From the NCBI RefSeq assembly GCF_016863275.1, contig NZ_BOOO01000039.1, forward strand, positions 62,001-126,000: DNA of 64,000 bases. Reading direction: 5' to 3'. Origin of the DNA: Planotetraspora mira. Its GTDB lineage: Bacteria > Actinomycetota > Actinomycetes > Streptosporangiales > Streptosporangiaceae. A program made the translations under genes and the position numbers. Positions 16,882 through 25,119 of this stretch are shown piece after piece. The notes under the pieces are model-generated. The model worked only from the letters and a program-made list of their open reading frames with translations, had not been told where the DNA came from and made no database searches. Every line of letters begins with the position of its first letter. Positions within the stretch are counted from its first letter, which is position 1.

Positions 16882-17904
16882 TCAGAACACCGGAATGATG
16901 TCCTCGGGGTCGATCACGTCGACCGCGACGCCCTCGATGTCCAACTCGGGGATCGCGGGGAACTCGATCCCCCACCGCTCGACGATCACCCGGACGCGTG
17001 CCATCGCGATCCGCCAGTTCTCCGCCTGCTCGTCGTAGGACAGCACGCCGAGACCGGCGTCCCGCGCGCGGTCCATCAGCACCCGGTGGTTGTGCAGGAA
17101 GTACGGCGGGAGCTCCCAGAAGCCCTCCGGCGGCTCCCAGAGGATCATCGACAGGAACACGAACCCGGCCCTTAGCTGCCTGGTGATGAGGCTGCGCACG
17201 TCGTCGGTGAGCCCGGGCCACTCGTTCTCGAGGATCGTCATGCAGATCTGCAGGTGCCGCGACTCGTCCCGGCCGATCTTGTGGAACATCTCGGAGAACA
17301 GGGGGTGGCCGGTGGCGCTGGCCATGCCCCGGAACAACGTCGAGGCCGCCATCTCCCCCATCATGAAGCTGGTGAAGAGCACGGCCAGCGAGTACTTCCC
17401 CACGGCCGCGTTGTAGCCCGTCCAGTAACGGCCGCCGTTGTGGTAGAGCCAGCCGATGTTGTTGTGCGCGGCGTGCTCCAGGTCGGTGGACGGCTCCCAG
17501 CCGAGCGGCCCGCCCGGCCACAGCCGGGAGATCGACCGCTGGCAGCACTCCTCGTGGTTCATCTCGTCACGGGTGATCGAGAAGAAGCACTTGCGGACGG
17601 GATCCTCCTCGTGCTTCTCGAACGCCTGGATCGTCGCGCGGGCGAAGACGGCGGGACCCGACGCGTCGAAGTTGGCCAGCACGGAGAACCAGTACATGAT
17701 CCCCAGCCGCTGCTCGCGGGTGAACGCCGCAGGATCGAGCAGGTCCCAGGGGAGATCGGCGGGATTCCACACCATCCGCTTCGACTTCTCGTAGATCGCC
17801 GCCAGCTTCGCCGTCTCGACCCGCCACTCCATCGGGTAGATGTTCGGCTGCGGCACCTCGGGCGCGGGCCAGAAACCGCCTTCGGGAATCGTGACGTCCG
17901 TCAT
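16882..17904 (-). CDS. Ferritin-like diiron protein related to ribonucleotide reductase R2 / N-oxygenases
   Basis: 340 residues from ATG at 17904, preceded by GGTGGAG. Two DExxH motifs, RDEMNHEEC and RDESRHLQI, with upstream glutamates (AFEKHEED and MMGEMAAS) give the four-helix diiron carboxylate signature (E...ExxH...E...ExxH) of R2-like and oxidase proteins. N-terminus: IPEGGFWPAPEVPQPNIYPMEWRVETAKLAAIYEKSKRMVWNPADLPWDLLDP. No ribonucleotide reductase large subunit is nearby, so a diiron oxygenase or oxidase is more likely than RNR. The substrate is unknown. It sits 65 bp downstream of the EamA exporter on the same strand and may be co-transcribed with it. Confidence 0.72.
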   Translation of the reverse strand: MTDVTIPEGGFWPAPEVPQPNIYPMEWRVETAKLAAIYEKSKRMVWNPADLPWDLLDPAAFTREQRLGIMYWFSVLANFDASGPAVFARATIQAFEKHEEDPVRKCFFSITRDEMNHEECCQRSISRLWPGGPLGWEPSTDLEHAAHNNIGWLYHNGGRYWTGYNAAVGKYSLAVLFTSFMMGEMAASTLFRGMASATGHPLFSEMFHKIGRDESRHLQICMTILENEWPGLTDDVRSLITRQLRAGFVFLSMILWEPPEGFWELPPYFLHNHRVLMDRARDAGLGVLSYDEQAENWRIAMARVRVIVERWGIEFPAIPELDIEGVAVDVIDPEDIIPVF

Positions 17905-17969
17905 CGCTCCACCGCCGCTCGTCTGGTGTGACAGTTTCAGCCCTATCCTGCGCCGACCTGTTACACGAT

Positions 17970-18941
17970 TCAAGCCCTTCCGGCTCCGCTCTCGCCCGTG
18001 TCCGGCAGGGGACGGCGCCCGAGGCGGGCCCGCGGCCCCCGCTCCCGCCCGGGATCGGCGGCCCTCCGGCTGCCCTGGCTCACCGCGACGCAGACGAGCA
18101 CGGCGGTAGCGGCCACGACGGTCGCGACGCCGAACCGCTCGTCCAGCAGCAGCCAGGCCCAGACGAGGGTGAGGAGCGGCTGCGTCAACTGGACCTGCCC
18201 GGCGCGGGCGATCCCCCCGATGGCGAGACCGGCATACCAGGGGATGAAGCCGAGGAACATCGAGATCAGGCTCACGTAGGCGAAGCCCGCCAGGGACACG
18301 GCGGTGAGCCGGGGATCGGTCACCAGCGCGAGGACGACGGTCGCGGGCACCGTGACCGGGGCCGCCATGACCAGCGCGTACGAGATGACCCGCCAGCCCG
18401 GCTCCGCGCGGGCCAACCGGCCGCCCTCGGTGTAACCGACGGCCGCCGAGAGCAGGGCGAGGACGAGCAGCAGGTCGGCGCCCGCGAACTCGCCGCTTCC
18501 CCTGGTGAGGGTGAACGCCGTGATGGACACCACTCCCCCGGCGCACGCGAGCCAGAAGAGCGCACGCGGCCGTTCCCCCGCTCGCAGGACGGCACAGGCC
18601 GCGGTCGCCGCCGGCAACAACCCGATGACGACCGCGGAGTGCGCCGTGCTCGCGCCGCTGTGCAGGGCGAGCCCGCTGAACAACGGAAAGCCCACGGCCA
18701 CCCCGAGCACGATCAGGCCGTATGACCGGAGATGCGCACGAGGCGGCAGGAGGGGCGCGCCCGCGGCCTTGAGGCAGATCACGGCCACGATCGACGCGAA
18801 GGCGGCTCGCCCGATCGCCACCAGATAGGGATCGAGGCCGCGCATCGCGAAGACGGTGGCGGGAAACGACCCGGAGAACGCGATCACTCCGATCCCCGCG
18901 AGCAGAGTGCCCTTCCAGGCACGTCGCCGGTCCGCCGCCAT
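17970..18941 (-). CDS. EamA/DMT-family transporter
   Basis: 323 residues with about ten hydrophobic helices in two EamA repeats (GTLLAGIGVIAFSGSFPATVFAMRGLDPYLVAIGRAAFASIVAVICL... and ADLLLVLALLSAAVGYTEGGRL... ...FLGFIPWYAGLAIGGIARAGQVQLTQPLLTLVWAWLLLDE). Family members export amino acids, vitamers or drugs. ATG at 18941 (MAADRRRAWKG) is chosen because the open frame beyond it covers the divergent regulator's operator. Divergent from a MocR-type PLP-binding regulator by 46 bp, a pairing commonly seen for exporters of pyridoxal-linked or amino-acid ligands. Confidence 0.85.
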   Translation of the reverse strand: MAADRRRAWKGTLLAGIGVIAFSGSFPATVFAMRGLDPYLVAIGRAAFASIVAVICLKAAGAPLLPPRAHLRSYGLIVLGVAVGFPLFSGLALHSGASTAHSAVVIGLLPAATAACAVLRAGERPRALFWLACAGGVVSITAFTLTRGSGEFAGADLLLVLALLSAAVGYTEGGRLARAEPGWRVISYALVMAAPVTVPATVVLALVTDPRLTAVSLAGFAYVSLISMFLGFIPWYAGLAIGGIARAGQVQLTQPLLTLVWAWLLLDERFGVATVVAATAVLVCVAVSQGSRRAADPGRERGPRARLGRRPLPDTGESGAGRA

Positions 18942-18962
18942 GTGCAGCGCTACCGATGGAGA

Positions 18963-19011
18963 GACGATAGCGCTATTGTCAATCTTCATGAATGACGATA
19001 GCAGTATCGCG
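18963..19011. promoter_or_regulatory. Two operator-like sites between EamA exporter and MocR regulator
   Basis: GACGATAGCGCTATTGTC at 18963-18980 is an 18-bp inverted repeat with one mismatched pair. GACGATAGCAGTATCGCG at 18994-19011 repeats its left half exactly (GACGATAGC) and is itself near-palindromic. The sites start 31 bp apart and flank the MocR ATG at 18988, as expected for an autoregulated divergent control region. No Shine-Dalgarno precedes that ATG. Confidence 0.65.
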
Positions 19012-20391
19012 CGTCTTGCCGCGATCCTCCGGAAAGAGGTGGAGAAGTCGCGGCCCGGCGAGCGACTGCCGTCGAGCCGGGAGATCATGCGCCGTCACGG
19101 GGTGAGTCCGGTGACGGTCTCCCGGGCCATCGCCCAACTCGCCGCAGAAGGGCGTGTGGTGACCCGGCCGGGCAGCGGAGCGTTCGCGACCTCGGTCCGC
19201 ACGCCCGCCGCCGAGGCCCCGGACCTGTCGTGGCAGACCGTCTCACTCGGGGACCGGGTCGTGGACGACTCGGGTGTCGTGAGCCTGCTCGCACAGCCGC
19301 CGGACGGTGTGATCCCGTTGACCGGCGGCTACCTGAATCCGCAACTCCGGCCGGTGCGGGAGTTGTCGGCCGCGGCGGCGAGAGCCGTACGGAGACCGGG
19401 AAGCTGGGCGGTGCCGCCCCTCAGCGGTCTGCCCGACCTGCGGCGGTGGTTCGCGAGCGAAGTGGGCGGCACGGTGACGCCGAACGACGTCCTCGTGGTC
19501 AGCGGAGGCCAGTCGGCGCTCACGCACGCCTTCCGCGCGCTGGCCGCCCCCGGCGAGGCCGTGCTGGTGGAGACTCCCACGTATCCGGGTGCGCTCGCGG
19601 CCGCCAAGGCGGCCGGACTCCGGGCGACGGCGGTGCCGGTCGACGTCGACGGCGTGCGGCCCGACCTGCTGGCCGAGGCCTTCGCACTCACGGGCGCACG
19701 TGTCTTCCTCTGCCAGCCCACACTGCACAATCCGACCGGGGCCACGCTGCCCCTCGATCGCAGGGAACAGGTGCTGGCCGTCGCCACGGCCGCCGGAGCC
19801 TTCGTGATCGAGGACGACTACGCGAGATATCTCGCGCGGGGCCCGGTGCCGCCTCCCATGGTGACCCTCGACCGGCACGGCACGGTCGTCCACATCCTGT
19901 CACTGAGCAAGATCACCGCGCCGAGCCTCCGGGTGGCCGGTCTGATCGCGCGCGGCCCGGCCGCCCGGCGTCTGCGGGCGAGCCAGGTCGTCGAGTCCTT
20001 CTTCGTCGCCGGCCCGCTCCAGGAGACCGCGCTCGAGTTCGTCGGCTCACCCGGGTGGCGCCGGCACATCAGGGCGGTCGGGCACGAGGTCGACGTCCGG
20101 CAGGAGACGCTTCTCACCGGCCTGGCCCTGCATGCCCCCGAGGCGGAGGTCCATCTCGTCCCGCGAGGAGGCCTGCACGTCTGGTTGCGGCTTCCCCCGG
20201 CGACCGACGAGGCGATGCTCGTGGAGGCGGCACGCCGGGAGGGCGTCCTGATCAGCCCCGGGCGGATCTACTACCCCTCCGAGCCGCCCGGCCCACGGCT
20301 CCGGCTGACCCATATCGCGGCCGTCACCCTCGCCGAGTTGAGCGAGGGCGTCCGGCGCTTCGGGGTCGCGCTCCGGGGTCTTCACGAGTGA
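18988..20391 (+). CDS. MocR-family regulator (GntR winged helix fused to PLP aminotransferase fold)
   Basis: 467 residues. GntR winged helix at about 5-75 (ARLAAILRKEVEKSRPGERLPSSREIMRRHGVSPVTVSRAIAQLAAEGRVVTRPGSGAF), then a fold-type I aminotransferase domain at about 110-460. The PLP site is intact: QPTLHNPTG, the DDYAR aspartate motif and the internal-aldimine lysine in LSLSKITAPSLRVAGL (K308). MocR proteins sense PLP adducts of amino acids or amines. The divergent EamA exporter is the obvious target. ATG at 18988 gives the conserved MNDDSSIARLA start; the transcript may be leaderless. Confidence 0.9.
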   Translation: MNDDSSIARLAAILRKEVEKSRPGERLPSSREIMRRHGVSPVTVSRAIAQLAAEGRVVTRPGSGAFATSVRTPAAEAPDLSWQTVSLGDRVVDDSGVVSLLAQPPDGVIPLTGGYLNPQLRPVRELSAAAARAVRRPGSWAVPPLSGLPDLRRWFASEVGGTVTPNDVLVVSGGQSALTHAFRALAAPGEAVLVETPTYPGALAAAKAAGLRATAVPVDVDGVRPDLLAEAFALTGARVFLCQPTLHNPTGATLPLDRREQVLAVATAAGAFVIEDDYARYLARGPVPPPMVTLDRHGTVVHILSLSKITAPSLRVAGLIARGPAARRLRASQVVESFFVAGPLQETALEFVGSPGWRRHIRAVGHEVDVRQETLLTGLALHAPEAEVHLVPRGGLHVWLRLPPATDEAMLVEAARREGVLISPGRIYYPSEPPGPRLRLTHIAAVTLAELSEGVRRFGVALRGLHE

Positions 20392-20413
20392 GGTCGACGG
20401 GCTCTCGGTCCAC

Positions 20414-20512
20414 TCAACGGGTGGCGGCCTTCTTGCGTGCGGCGGGCACGCGCCTGCGGTCGCGGCGGCTCTTCTCCTGCATGGCCAGGTAGGCCAGGTA
20501 GCTGAAGCGCAT
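20414..20512 (-). CDS. 32-residue basic small protein
   Basis: MRFSYLAYLAMQEKSRRDRRRVPAARKKAATR, cited here in two parts: a hydrophobic/aromatic N-terminus MRFSYLAYLAMQEK and a strongly basic tail SRRDRRRVPAARKKAATR. A strong Shine-Dalgarno (CTGGAGG, 20516-20522 on the minus strand) sits four bases before the ATG, which is the best evidence for translation. It diverges from the CGNR regulator across a perfect inverted repeat. The basic tail suggests nucleic-acid or membrane-phosphate contact. I know no family for it; it is too short for routine gene calling. Confidence 0.55.
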   Translation of the reverse strand: MRFSYLAYLAMQEKSRRDRRRVPAARKKAATR

Positions 20513-20532
20513 CGTTCCTCCAGAAATAATCG

Positions 20533-20559
20533 ACACCAGTAAAACACTTACACTGGTGT
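20533..20559. promoter_or_regulatory. Operator-like inverted repeat between small protein and CGNR gene
   Basis: ACACCAGT (20533-20540) and ACTGGTGT (20552-20559) are perfect 8-bp arms with an 11-bp spacer, so the arm centres are 19 bp apart, close to two helical turns. The site lies between the divergent 32-residue gene and the CGNR gene in a locally AT-rich stretch. Confidence 0.6.
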
Positions 20560-20615
20560 TGAATATTCCGCACCCGGCGACTCCCCTACAGTGGTGGAAG
20601 GAGGCGATCACCCAG

Positions 20616-21194
20616 ATGACGAGTCCGGCGGAGCTGCTCCGCGACTTCGTGAACACCTACGACGTCGAGGAGGACGCCGATGAGCTGTCCTCCCCCGCCG
20701 AGCTGTCCCTATGGCTTCGCGAGCGGGGACTGATCGACGCCGCCGACAGCGCCATGGAAGGCGACCTCATGGTGGCGACCCGGCTGCGCGAGGGACTGCG
20801 GCACGTCCTGATCGCCAACCACGACGCCACGCCGTACGACGTCTCCGGCGACCTGGCCTCCGCCCTGCGCGCGCTGCCGATGCGGGTGACGCTGACCGGC
20901 GGGACGCCGGCGCTGGAGCCGGCGGTCACCGGCGCACCGGCCGGGCTGGCGAGGCTCGCCGCCCTGATCCCCGCCGCCCACGCCGACGGTTCCTGGTCAC
21001 GGCTGAAGGTGTGCGCCGAGAGCACCTGCCAGTGGGCGTTCATCGACTCCTCGAAGAATCGATCCCGCTCATGGTGTTCGATGCGCGTGTGCGGAAACCG
21101 CAGCAAAACCCGGACATATCGGGCGCGACGTCGGGCGGACGACCCATCAGGCCACGCTGACCAGTACGGTGAGACGGGCAAGGAAGGGAGTTGA
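20616..21194 (+). CDS. CGNR zinc-finger domain regulator
   Basis: 192 residues from ATG at 20616, with GGAGG about 12 bases upstream. The N-terminal helical domain (about 1-140) resembles the RsfA/ABATE-type stress domain found with CGNR fingers (LLRDFVNTYDVEEDADELSSPAELSLWLRERGLI... ALRALPMRV). The C-terminal finger is KVCAESTCQWAFIDSSKNRSRSWCSMRVCGNRSKTRTYRARR, with four cysteines and the CGNR signature, a predicted DNA-binding element. The gene is 6 bp from the downstream GNAT gene, so the two form an operon. Targets probably include its own promoter, given the inverted repeat at 20533. Confidence 0.85.
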   Translation: MTSPAELLRDFVNTYDVEEDADELSSPAELSLWLRERGLIDAADSAMEGDLMVATRLREGLRHVLIANHDATPYDVSGDLASALRALPMRVTLTGGTPALEPAVTGAPAGLARLAALIPAAHADGSWSRLKVCAESTCQWAFIDSSKNRSRSWCSMRVCGNRSKTRTYRARRRADDPSGHADQYGETGKEGS

Positions 21195-21199
21195 CGCAC

Positions 21200-21784
21200 A
21201 TGGGTGTCAGGACTGCTCGCCTCGAGGACGTCGAAGCGGTGACGAGCACCCAGATCCGCGCGTGGAAGTACGGCTACCGCGACTTCCTGCCGGCCGGCCC
21301 GCTGGAGCAGATGACGGGTGCGGCCGCCGAGAAGATGTGGCGCCGCCAGTGGGACGAGGCGATCGTCTCGCCGCCCACTCCCCGGCACCGCGTGCTCGTG
21401 GCCGTGGAACGTGTCATGCCCGACGGTGAAGCCTCGGACGCCGCGGAGACCGAGGAGTCGCCGGACTCCGACCGCGTCGTCGGACTGGCCTCGCACGGAC
21501 CGGCCGAGGACCCCGACGTGAGCCCCTCCACGACCGCGGAGCTGCTCACCCTGCTGATCGACCCCAATCACATCCGGCGTGGTCACGGCAGCAGGCTCCT
21601 CAACGCGACCGTCGACCACCTGCGCGATGACGGCATCCGCACCGTGGTGACGTGGGTCTTCGCCGACGATCACGCGATGGTCGGCTTCCTGGAGTCGGCC
21701 GGCTGGGGCGAGGACGGAGCGGAGCGCGTGCTCGACATGGGCCGTCCCATCCGCATGATCCGCCTGACCACCGACATCAGCTGA
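21200..21784 (+). CDS. GNAT-family N-acetyltransferase
   Basis: 194 residues. VRTARLEDVEAVTSTQIRAWKYGYRDFLP is the usual N-terminus of RimI-like GNAT enzymes; LLTLLIDPNHIRRGHGSRLLNATVDHLRDDGIRTVVTWVFADDHAMVGFLESAGW contains motif A (RRGHGSRLL, acetyl-CoA pyrophosphate loop) and the C-terminal GF-x-GW element. ATG at 21200 is favoured over the TTG at 21191 because GGAAGGGAG at 21183-21191 abuts the TTG. It sits directly after the CGNR gene. The acceptor substrate is unknown. The first 53-bp repeat core begins 18 bp after its stop. Confidence 0.82.
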   Translation: MGVRTARLEDVEAVTSTQIRAWKYGYRDFLPAGPLEQMTGAAAEKMWRRQWDEAIVSPPTPRHRVLVAVERVMPDGEASDAAETEESPDSDRVVGLASHGPAEDPDVSPSTTAELLTLLIDPNHIRRGHGSRLLNATVDHLRDDGIRTVVTWVFADDHAMVGFLESAGWGEDGAERVLDMGRPIRMIRLTTDIS

Positions 21785-21801
21785 CCCCCCGCCCCCTCCG
21801 T

Positions 21802-21976
21802 CGTGATCATGCACACCTTCGCGCCCACCCCCTCCGACCTGCCCACCCCCCGGGCGTGATCATGCACAGGTTCGTGCATATGGCCTCCGACCAGCACACC
21901 CTTCGCGCGCGATCATGCACGGATTCGCGCGCGCGGCTGTGACCTGCGGGCATTCAGTTCGTGATCATGCATCCTG
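21802..21976 (+). repeat. 53-bp-period repeat array, locus 1 (four units)
   Basis: Core sequences start at 21802, 21855, 21908 and 21960, spaced 53, 53 and 52 bp. The core is CGTGATCATGCACAGGTTCG (exact at 21855-21874); the others are CGTGATCATGCACACCTTCG, CGCGATCATGCACGGATTCG and a shorter CGTGATCATGCATCCTG. A second block, (T/C)GACC(T/A)GC, begins 33, 33 and 32 bp after the first three core starts. The array lies between the GNAT gene and menA. The same unit occurs inverted at 30293-30463. Confidence 0.85.
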
Positions 21977-21994
21977 AGGCGTCCCTTCCGCGGT

Positions 21995-22046
21995 CCCGCG
22001 AAGGCAAGACAAGCAAGAATCCCGCGAAGCAAGACAAGCTAGAAAA
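21995..22046 (+). repeat. 26-bp tandem duplication upstream of menA
   Basis: CCCGCGAAGGCAAGACAAGC at 21995-22014 continues AAGAAT; CCCGCGAAGCAAGACAAGCT at 22021-22040 continues AGAAAA. The two 26-bp copies differ by one base shift and a substitution. The A/G-rich second copy ends ten bases before the menA GTG and so forms its leader, including the likely ribosome-binding sequence AAAAGG. Confidence 0.7.
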
Positions 22047-22055
22047 GGTAAGAAA

Positions 22056-22925
22056 GTGGCCACACCAGCTCAGTGGTTAGCGGGCGCACGCCCCCGTACG
22101 CTCCCCGCGGCCGTCGTCCCCGTCGTCGTCGGCACAGGGGCGGCGATCTCGCAAGGCGGCGCGGTCTGGTGGCGGGCCGTGATCGCGCTGTTCGTGGCGC
22201 TGGCCCTGCAGGTCGGGGTGAACTACGCCAACGACTACAGCGACGGCGTCAAGGGAACGGACCGGGACCGGGTCGGGCCGATGCGACTGGTGGGCTCGGG
22301 CGTTGCACCGCCCAAGGCCGTGCTCGCCGCCGCGCTCGCCTGCTTCGCCGCCGCCGCGGTCGCCGGGCTCGCCCTCGTGATCGTGACCGGCGCGTGGTGG
22401 CTGCTCCTGGTCGGGCTCGCCGCCATCCTGGCCGCGTGGTTCTACACCGGAGGTTCCCGCCCGTACGGCTATCGCGCCATGGGCGAGATCTCGGTCTTCG
22501 TGTTCTTCGGCCTGGTGGCCGTCGCGGGCACGACCTACGTCCAGCTGGAGCGGCTGACCTGGCTGTCCCTCGTCGCGGCGATCCCTGTGGGCCTGCTCGC
22601 GTGCGCCCTGCTGGTCGTCAACAACCTGCGCGACATCAATACCGACGTGGTGTCCGGCAAGCGGACTCTCGCCGTGGTCCTCGGTGACGGCCGCACGCGC
22701 GTGCTCTACTCCGCGGCACTGATCCTGCCGATCGTGATCGCGCTCGCCCTGGTGCCGGCGCGGCCCTTCGCCGCGCTCACCCTGCTGGCCGTTCCCCTTG
22801 TGGCGGCTCCCGTCAAGACGGTCCGCTCCGGCGCGACCGGCCCGGCGCTCATCGCCACACTCCAGCAGACCGGGCGCCTCCAACTCGTCTTCGGCGTCCT
22901 GTTCGCCATCGGCCTCGCGCTCTGA
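22056..22925 (+). CDS. menA: 1,4-dihydroxy-2-naphthoate polyprenyltransferase
   Basis: 289 residues with about eight to nine membrane helices. It prenylates 1,4-dihydroxy-2-naphthoate to demethylmenaquinone in the cytoplasmic membrane. The first Asp-rich motif NYANDYSDGVKGTDRDRVGPMRLVGSG (DxxD-type, Mg-prenyl diphosphate binding) and the second region LLVVNNLRDINTDVVSGKRTLAVVLG are both visible. GTG at 22056 encodes the conserved ATPAQWLAGARPRTLPAAVVPVVVGTG start. It stands alone between a repeat array and a convergent terminator with dapB. Confidence 0.93.
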   Translation: MATPAQWLAGARPRTLPAAVVPVVVGTGAAISQGGAVWWRAVIALFVALALQVGVNYANDYSDGVKGTDRDRVGPMRLVGSGVAPPKAVLAAALACFAAAAVAGLALVIVTGAWWLLLVGLAAILAAWFYTGGSRPYGYRAMGEISVFVFFGLVAVAGTTYVQLERLTWLSLVAAIPVGLLACALLVVNNLRDINTDVVSGKRTLAVVLGDGRTRVLYSAALILPIVIALALVPARPFAALTLLAVPLVAAPVKTVRSGATGPALIATLQQTGRLQLVFGVLFAIGLAL

Positions 22926-22934
22926 CCCGCGTGT

Positions 22935-22967
22935 GTACGGCTGCCGCCGAACCGCCGGCAGCCGTAC
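22935..22967. terminator. Bidirectional terminator between menA and dapB
   Basis: GTACGGCTGCCG (22935-22946) and CGGCAGCCGTAC (22956-22967) form a perfect 12-bp stem with a 9-base loop. It fills the 55-bp gap between convergent menA and dapB. No long T-run follows, as is usual in high-GC actinomycetes. Confidence 0.8.
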
Positions 22968-22980
22968 CCCTGCGCGCGGC

Positions 22981-23808
<828 letters not shown>

Positions 23809-25119
23809 TCAGGCGATCGCGAAGCCGAAGTCCTTGTCCGAATAGGGACCGATGACCGCGAGCGTCAGCGGCCGGTTCAAGATGTCGCCGGCCACGGCGG
23901 CGAGGTCGTCGGGCGTGACCGCCTCGATCCGGGCGAGGACCTCGTCCACCGACATGAGCTCCTCGTAGACGAGTTCGCTCTTGCCGATGCGGGACATGCG
24001 GGAACCGGTGTCCTCCAGCCCCAGCACGAGCCCGCCGCGCATCTGGCCCTTGCCGCGGGCGATCTCCTCGGCGGTGATGCCCTCGGCCACGACCCTGGCC
24101 ACCTCGTCACGGCAGATCTTCAGCACATCGTCGATCTTGGACGGCAGGCAGCCGACGTAGATGCCGAACTGGCCGGTGTCGGCGTACTGGGAGGTGTAGC
24201 TGTACGCGCTGTAGGCCAGGCCGCGCTTCTCCCGGATCTCCTGGAACAGGCGCGACGACATGCCGCCGCCGAGCGCCGCGTTCAGGACCCCCAGGGCGAA
24301 GCGCCGCTCGTCCGTCCGGGACACGCCCGTCATACCGAGGACCAGGTTGGCCTGCTCGGTGGGACGGTCGACGACCCTGATGCCGGAACGCTCCTCGACG
24401 CCGGGACCGCCGAGACGAGGAGGCGCGGGGCTGGCGACAGCGCCCAGCGCCCCCGCCCGCTCGTATGCCGCGGCCACCAGTTCGACCACCCGCTCGTGGC
24501 TCACGTTGCCGGCCACCGACACGACGGTCTGCGGCGGCACGTAGTAGCGCTGGTAGTACTCGGCGATGCGGTCACGGGTGAGCGCGTTGATCGACTCCTC
24601 GTTGCCGAGGATCGGCCGCCCGATCGGCGTGTCGCCGTACAACTCGGCGGAGAACTGCTCGTGCACCACGTCGGACGGATCGTCGTCGTGCATGGCGATC
24701 TCTTCGAGGATCACGCCGCGCTCGGACTCCACGTCCTCAGCGGTGACCAGCGAAGAGGTGACCACGTCGGCGAGCACGTCGATCGCGATCGGCAGGTCCT
24801 CGTCGAGCACCCGGGCGTAGTAGCAGGTGTACTCCTTGGCGGTGAAGGCGTTGATCTCACCGCCGATGCCCTCGATGGACGCCGAGATCTCCATGGCGTC
24901 GCGCGTGGGCGTGCCCTTGAAGAGCAGGTGCTCGAGGAAGTGGGTGGCCCCCATGTGCTCGGGGGCCTCGTCACGTGACCCGATGCCGACCCACATGCCG
25001 ACCGCGACGCTCCGCACGGTCGGCATGGTTTCGGTCACCACTCGAAGACCGCCGGGAAGGACGGTGCGGCGAATGACGCCCGCGCCGTCCTTACCGGGGT
25101 GCAGAGTCGTGGTGGTCAC
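23809..25119 (-). CDS. M16-family zinc metallopeptidase
   Basis: 436 residues. N-terminal zinc motif HFLEH at 60-64 ([14 protein letters not shown]), with a downstream glutamate in the [12 protein letters not shown] region, defines the inverzincin (pitrilysin/MPP) family. The second half (about 230-430) is the inactive C-terminal M16 domain with the RG-type [27 protein letters not shown] motif. GTG at 25119 overlaps the pnp stop (GTGA), giving translational coupling. The pnp-M16 order is conserved in actinomycetes. Substrates are unknown; a cytosolic oligopeptidase role is likely as no signal peptide is present. Confidence 0.92.
   Translation of the reverse strand: MTTTTLHPGKDGAGVIRRTVLPGGLRVVTETMPTVRSVAVGMWVGIGSRDEAPEHMGATHFLEHLLFKGTPTRDAMEISASIEGIGGEINAFTAKEYTCYYARVLDEDLPIAIDVLADVVTSSLVTAEDVESERGVILEEIAMHDDDPSDVVHEQFSAELYGDTPIGRPILGNEESINALTRDRIAEYYQRYYVPPQTVVSVAGNVSHERVVELVAAAYERAGALGAVASPAPPRLGGPGVEERSGIRVVDRPTEQANLVLGMTGVSRTDERRFALGVLNAALGGGMSSRLFQEIREKRGLAYSAYSYTSQYADTGQFGIYVGCLPSKIDDVLKICRDEVARVVAEGITAEEIARGKGQMRGGLVLGLEDTGSRMSRIGKSELVYEELMSVDEVLARIEAVTPDDLAAVAGDILNRPLTLAVIGPYSDKDFGFAIA

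Noticed and set aside
16882-17904. Ribonucleotide reductase small subunit (NrdB/NrdF)
   Set aside because: Diiron motifs fit but the rest diverges and there is no large subunit; called only as R2-like.
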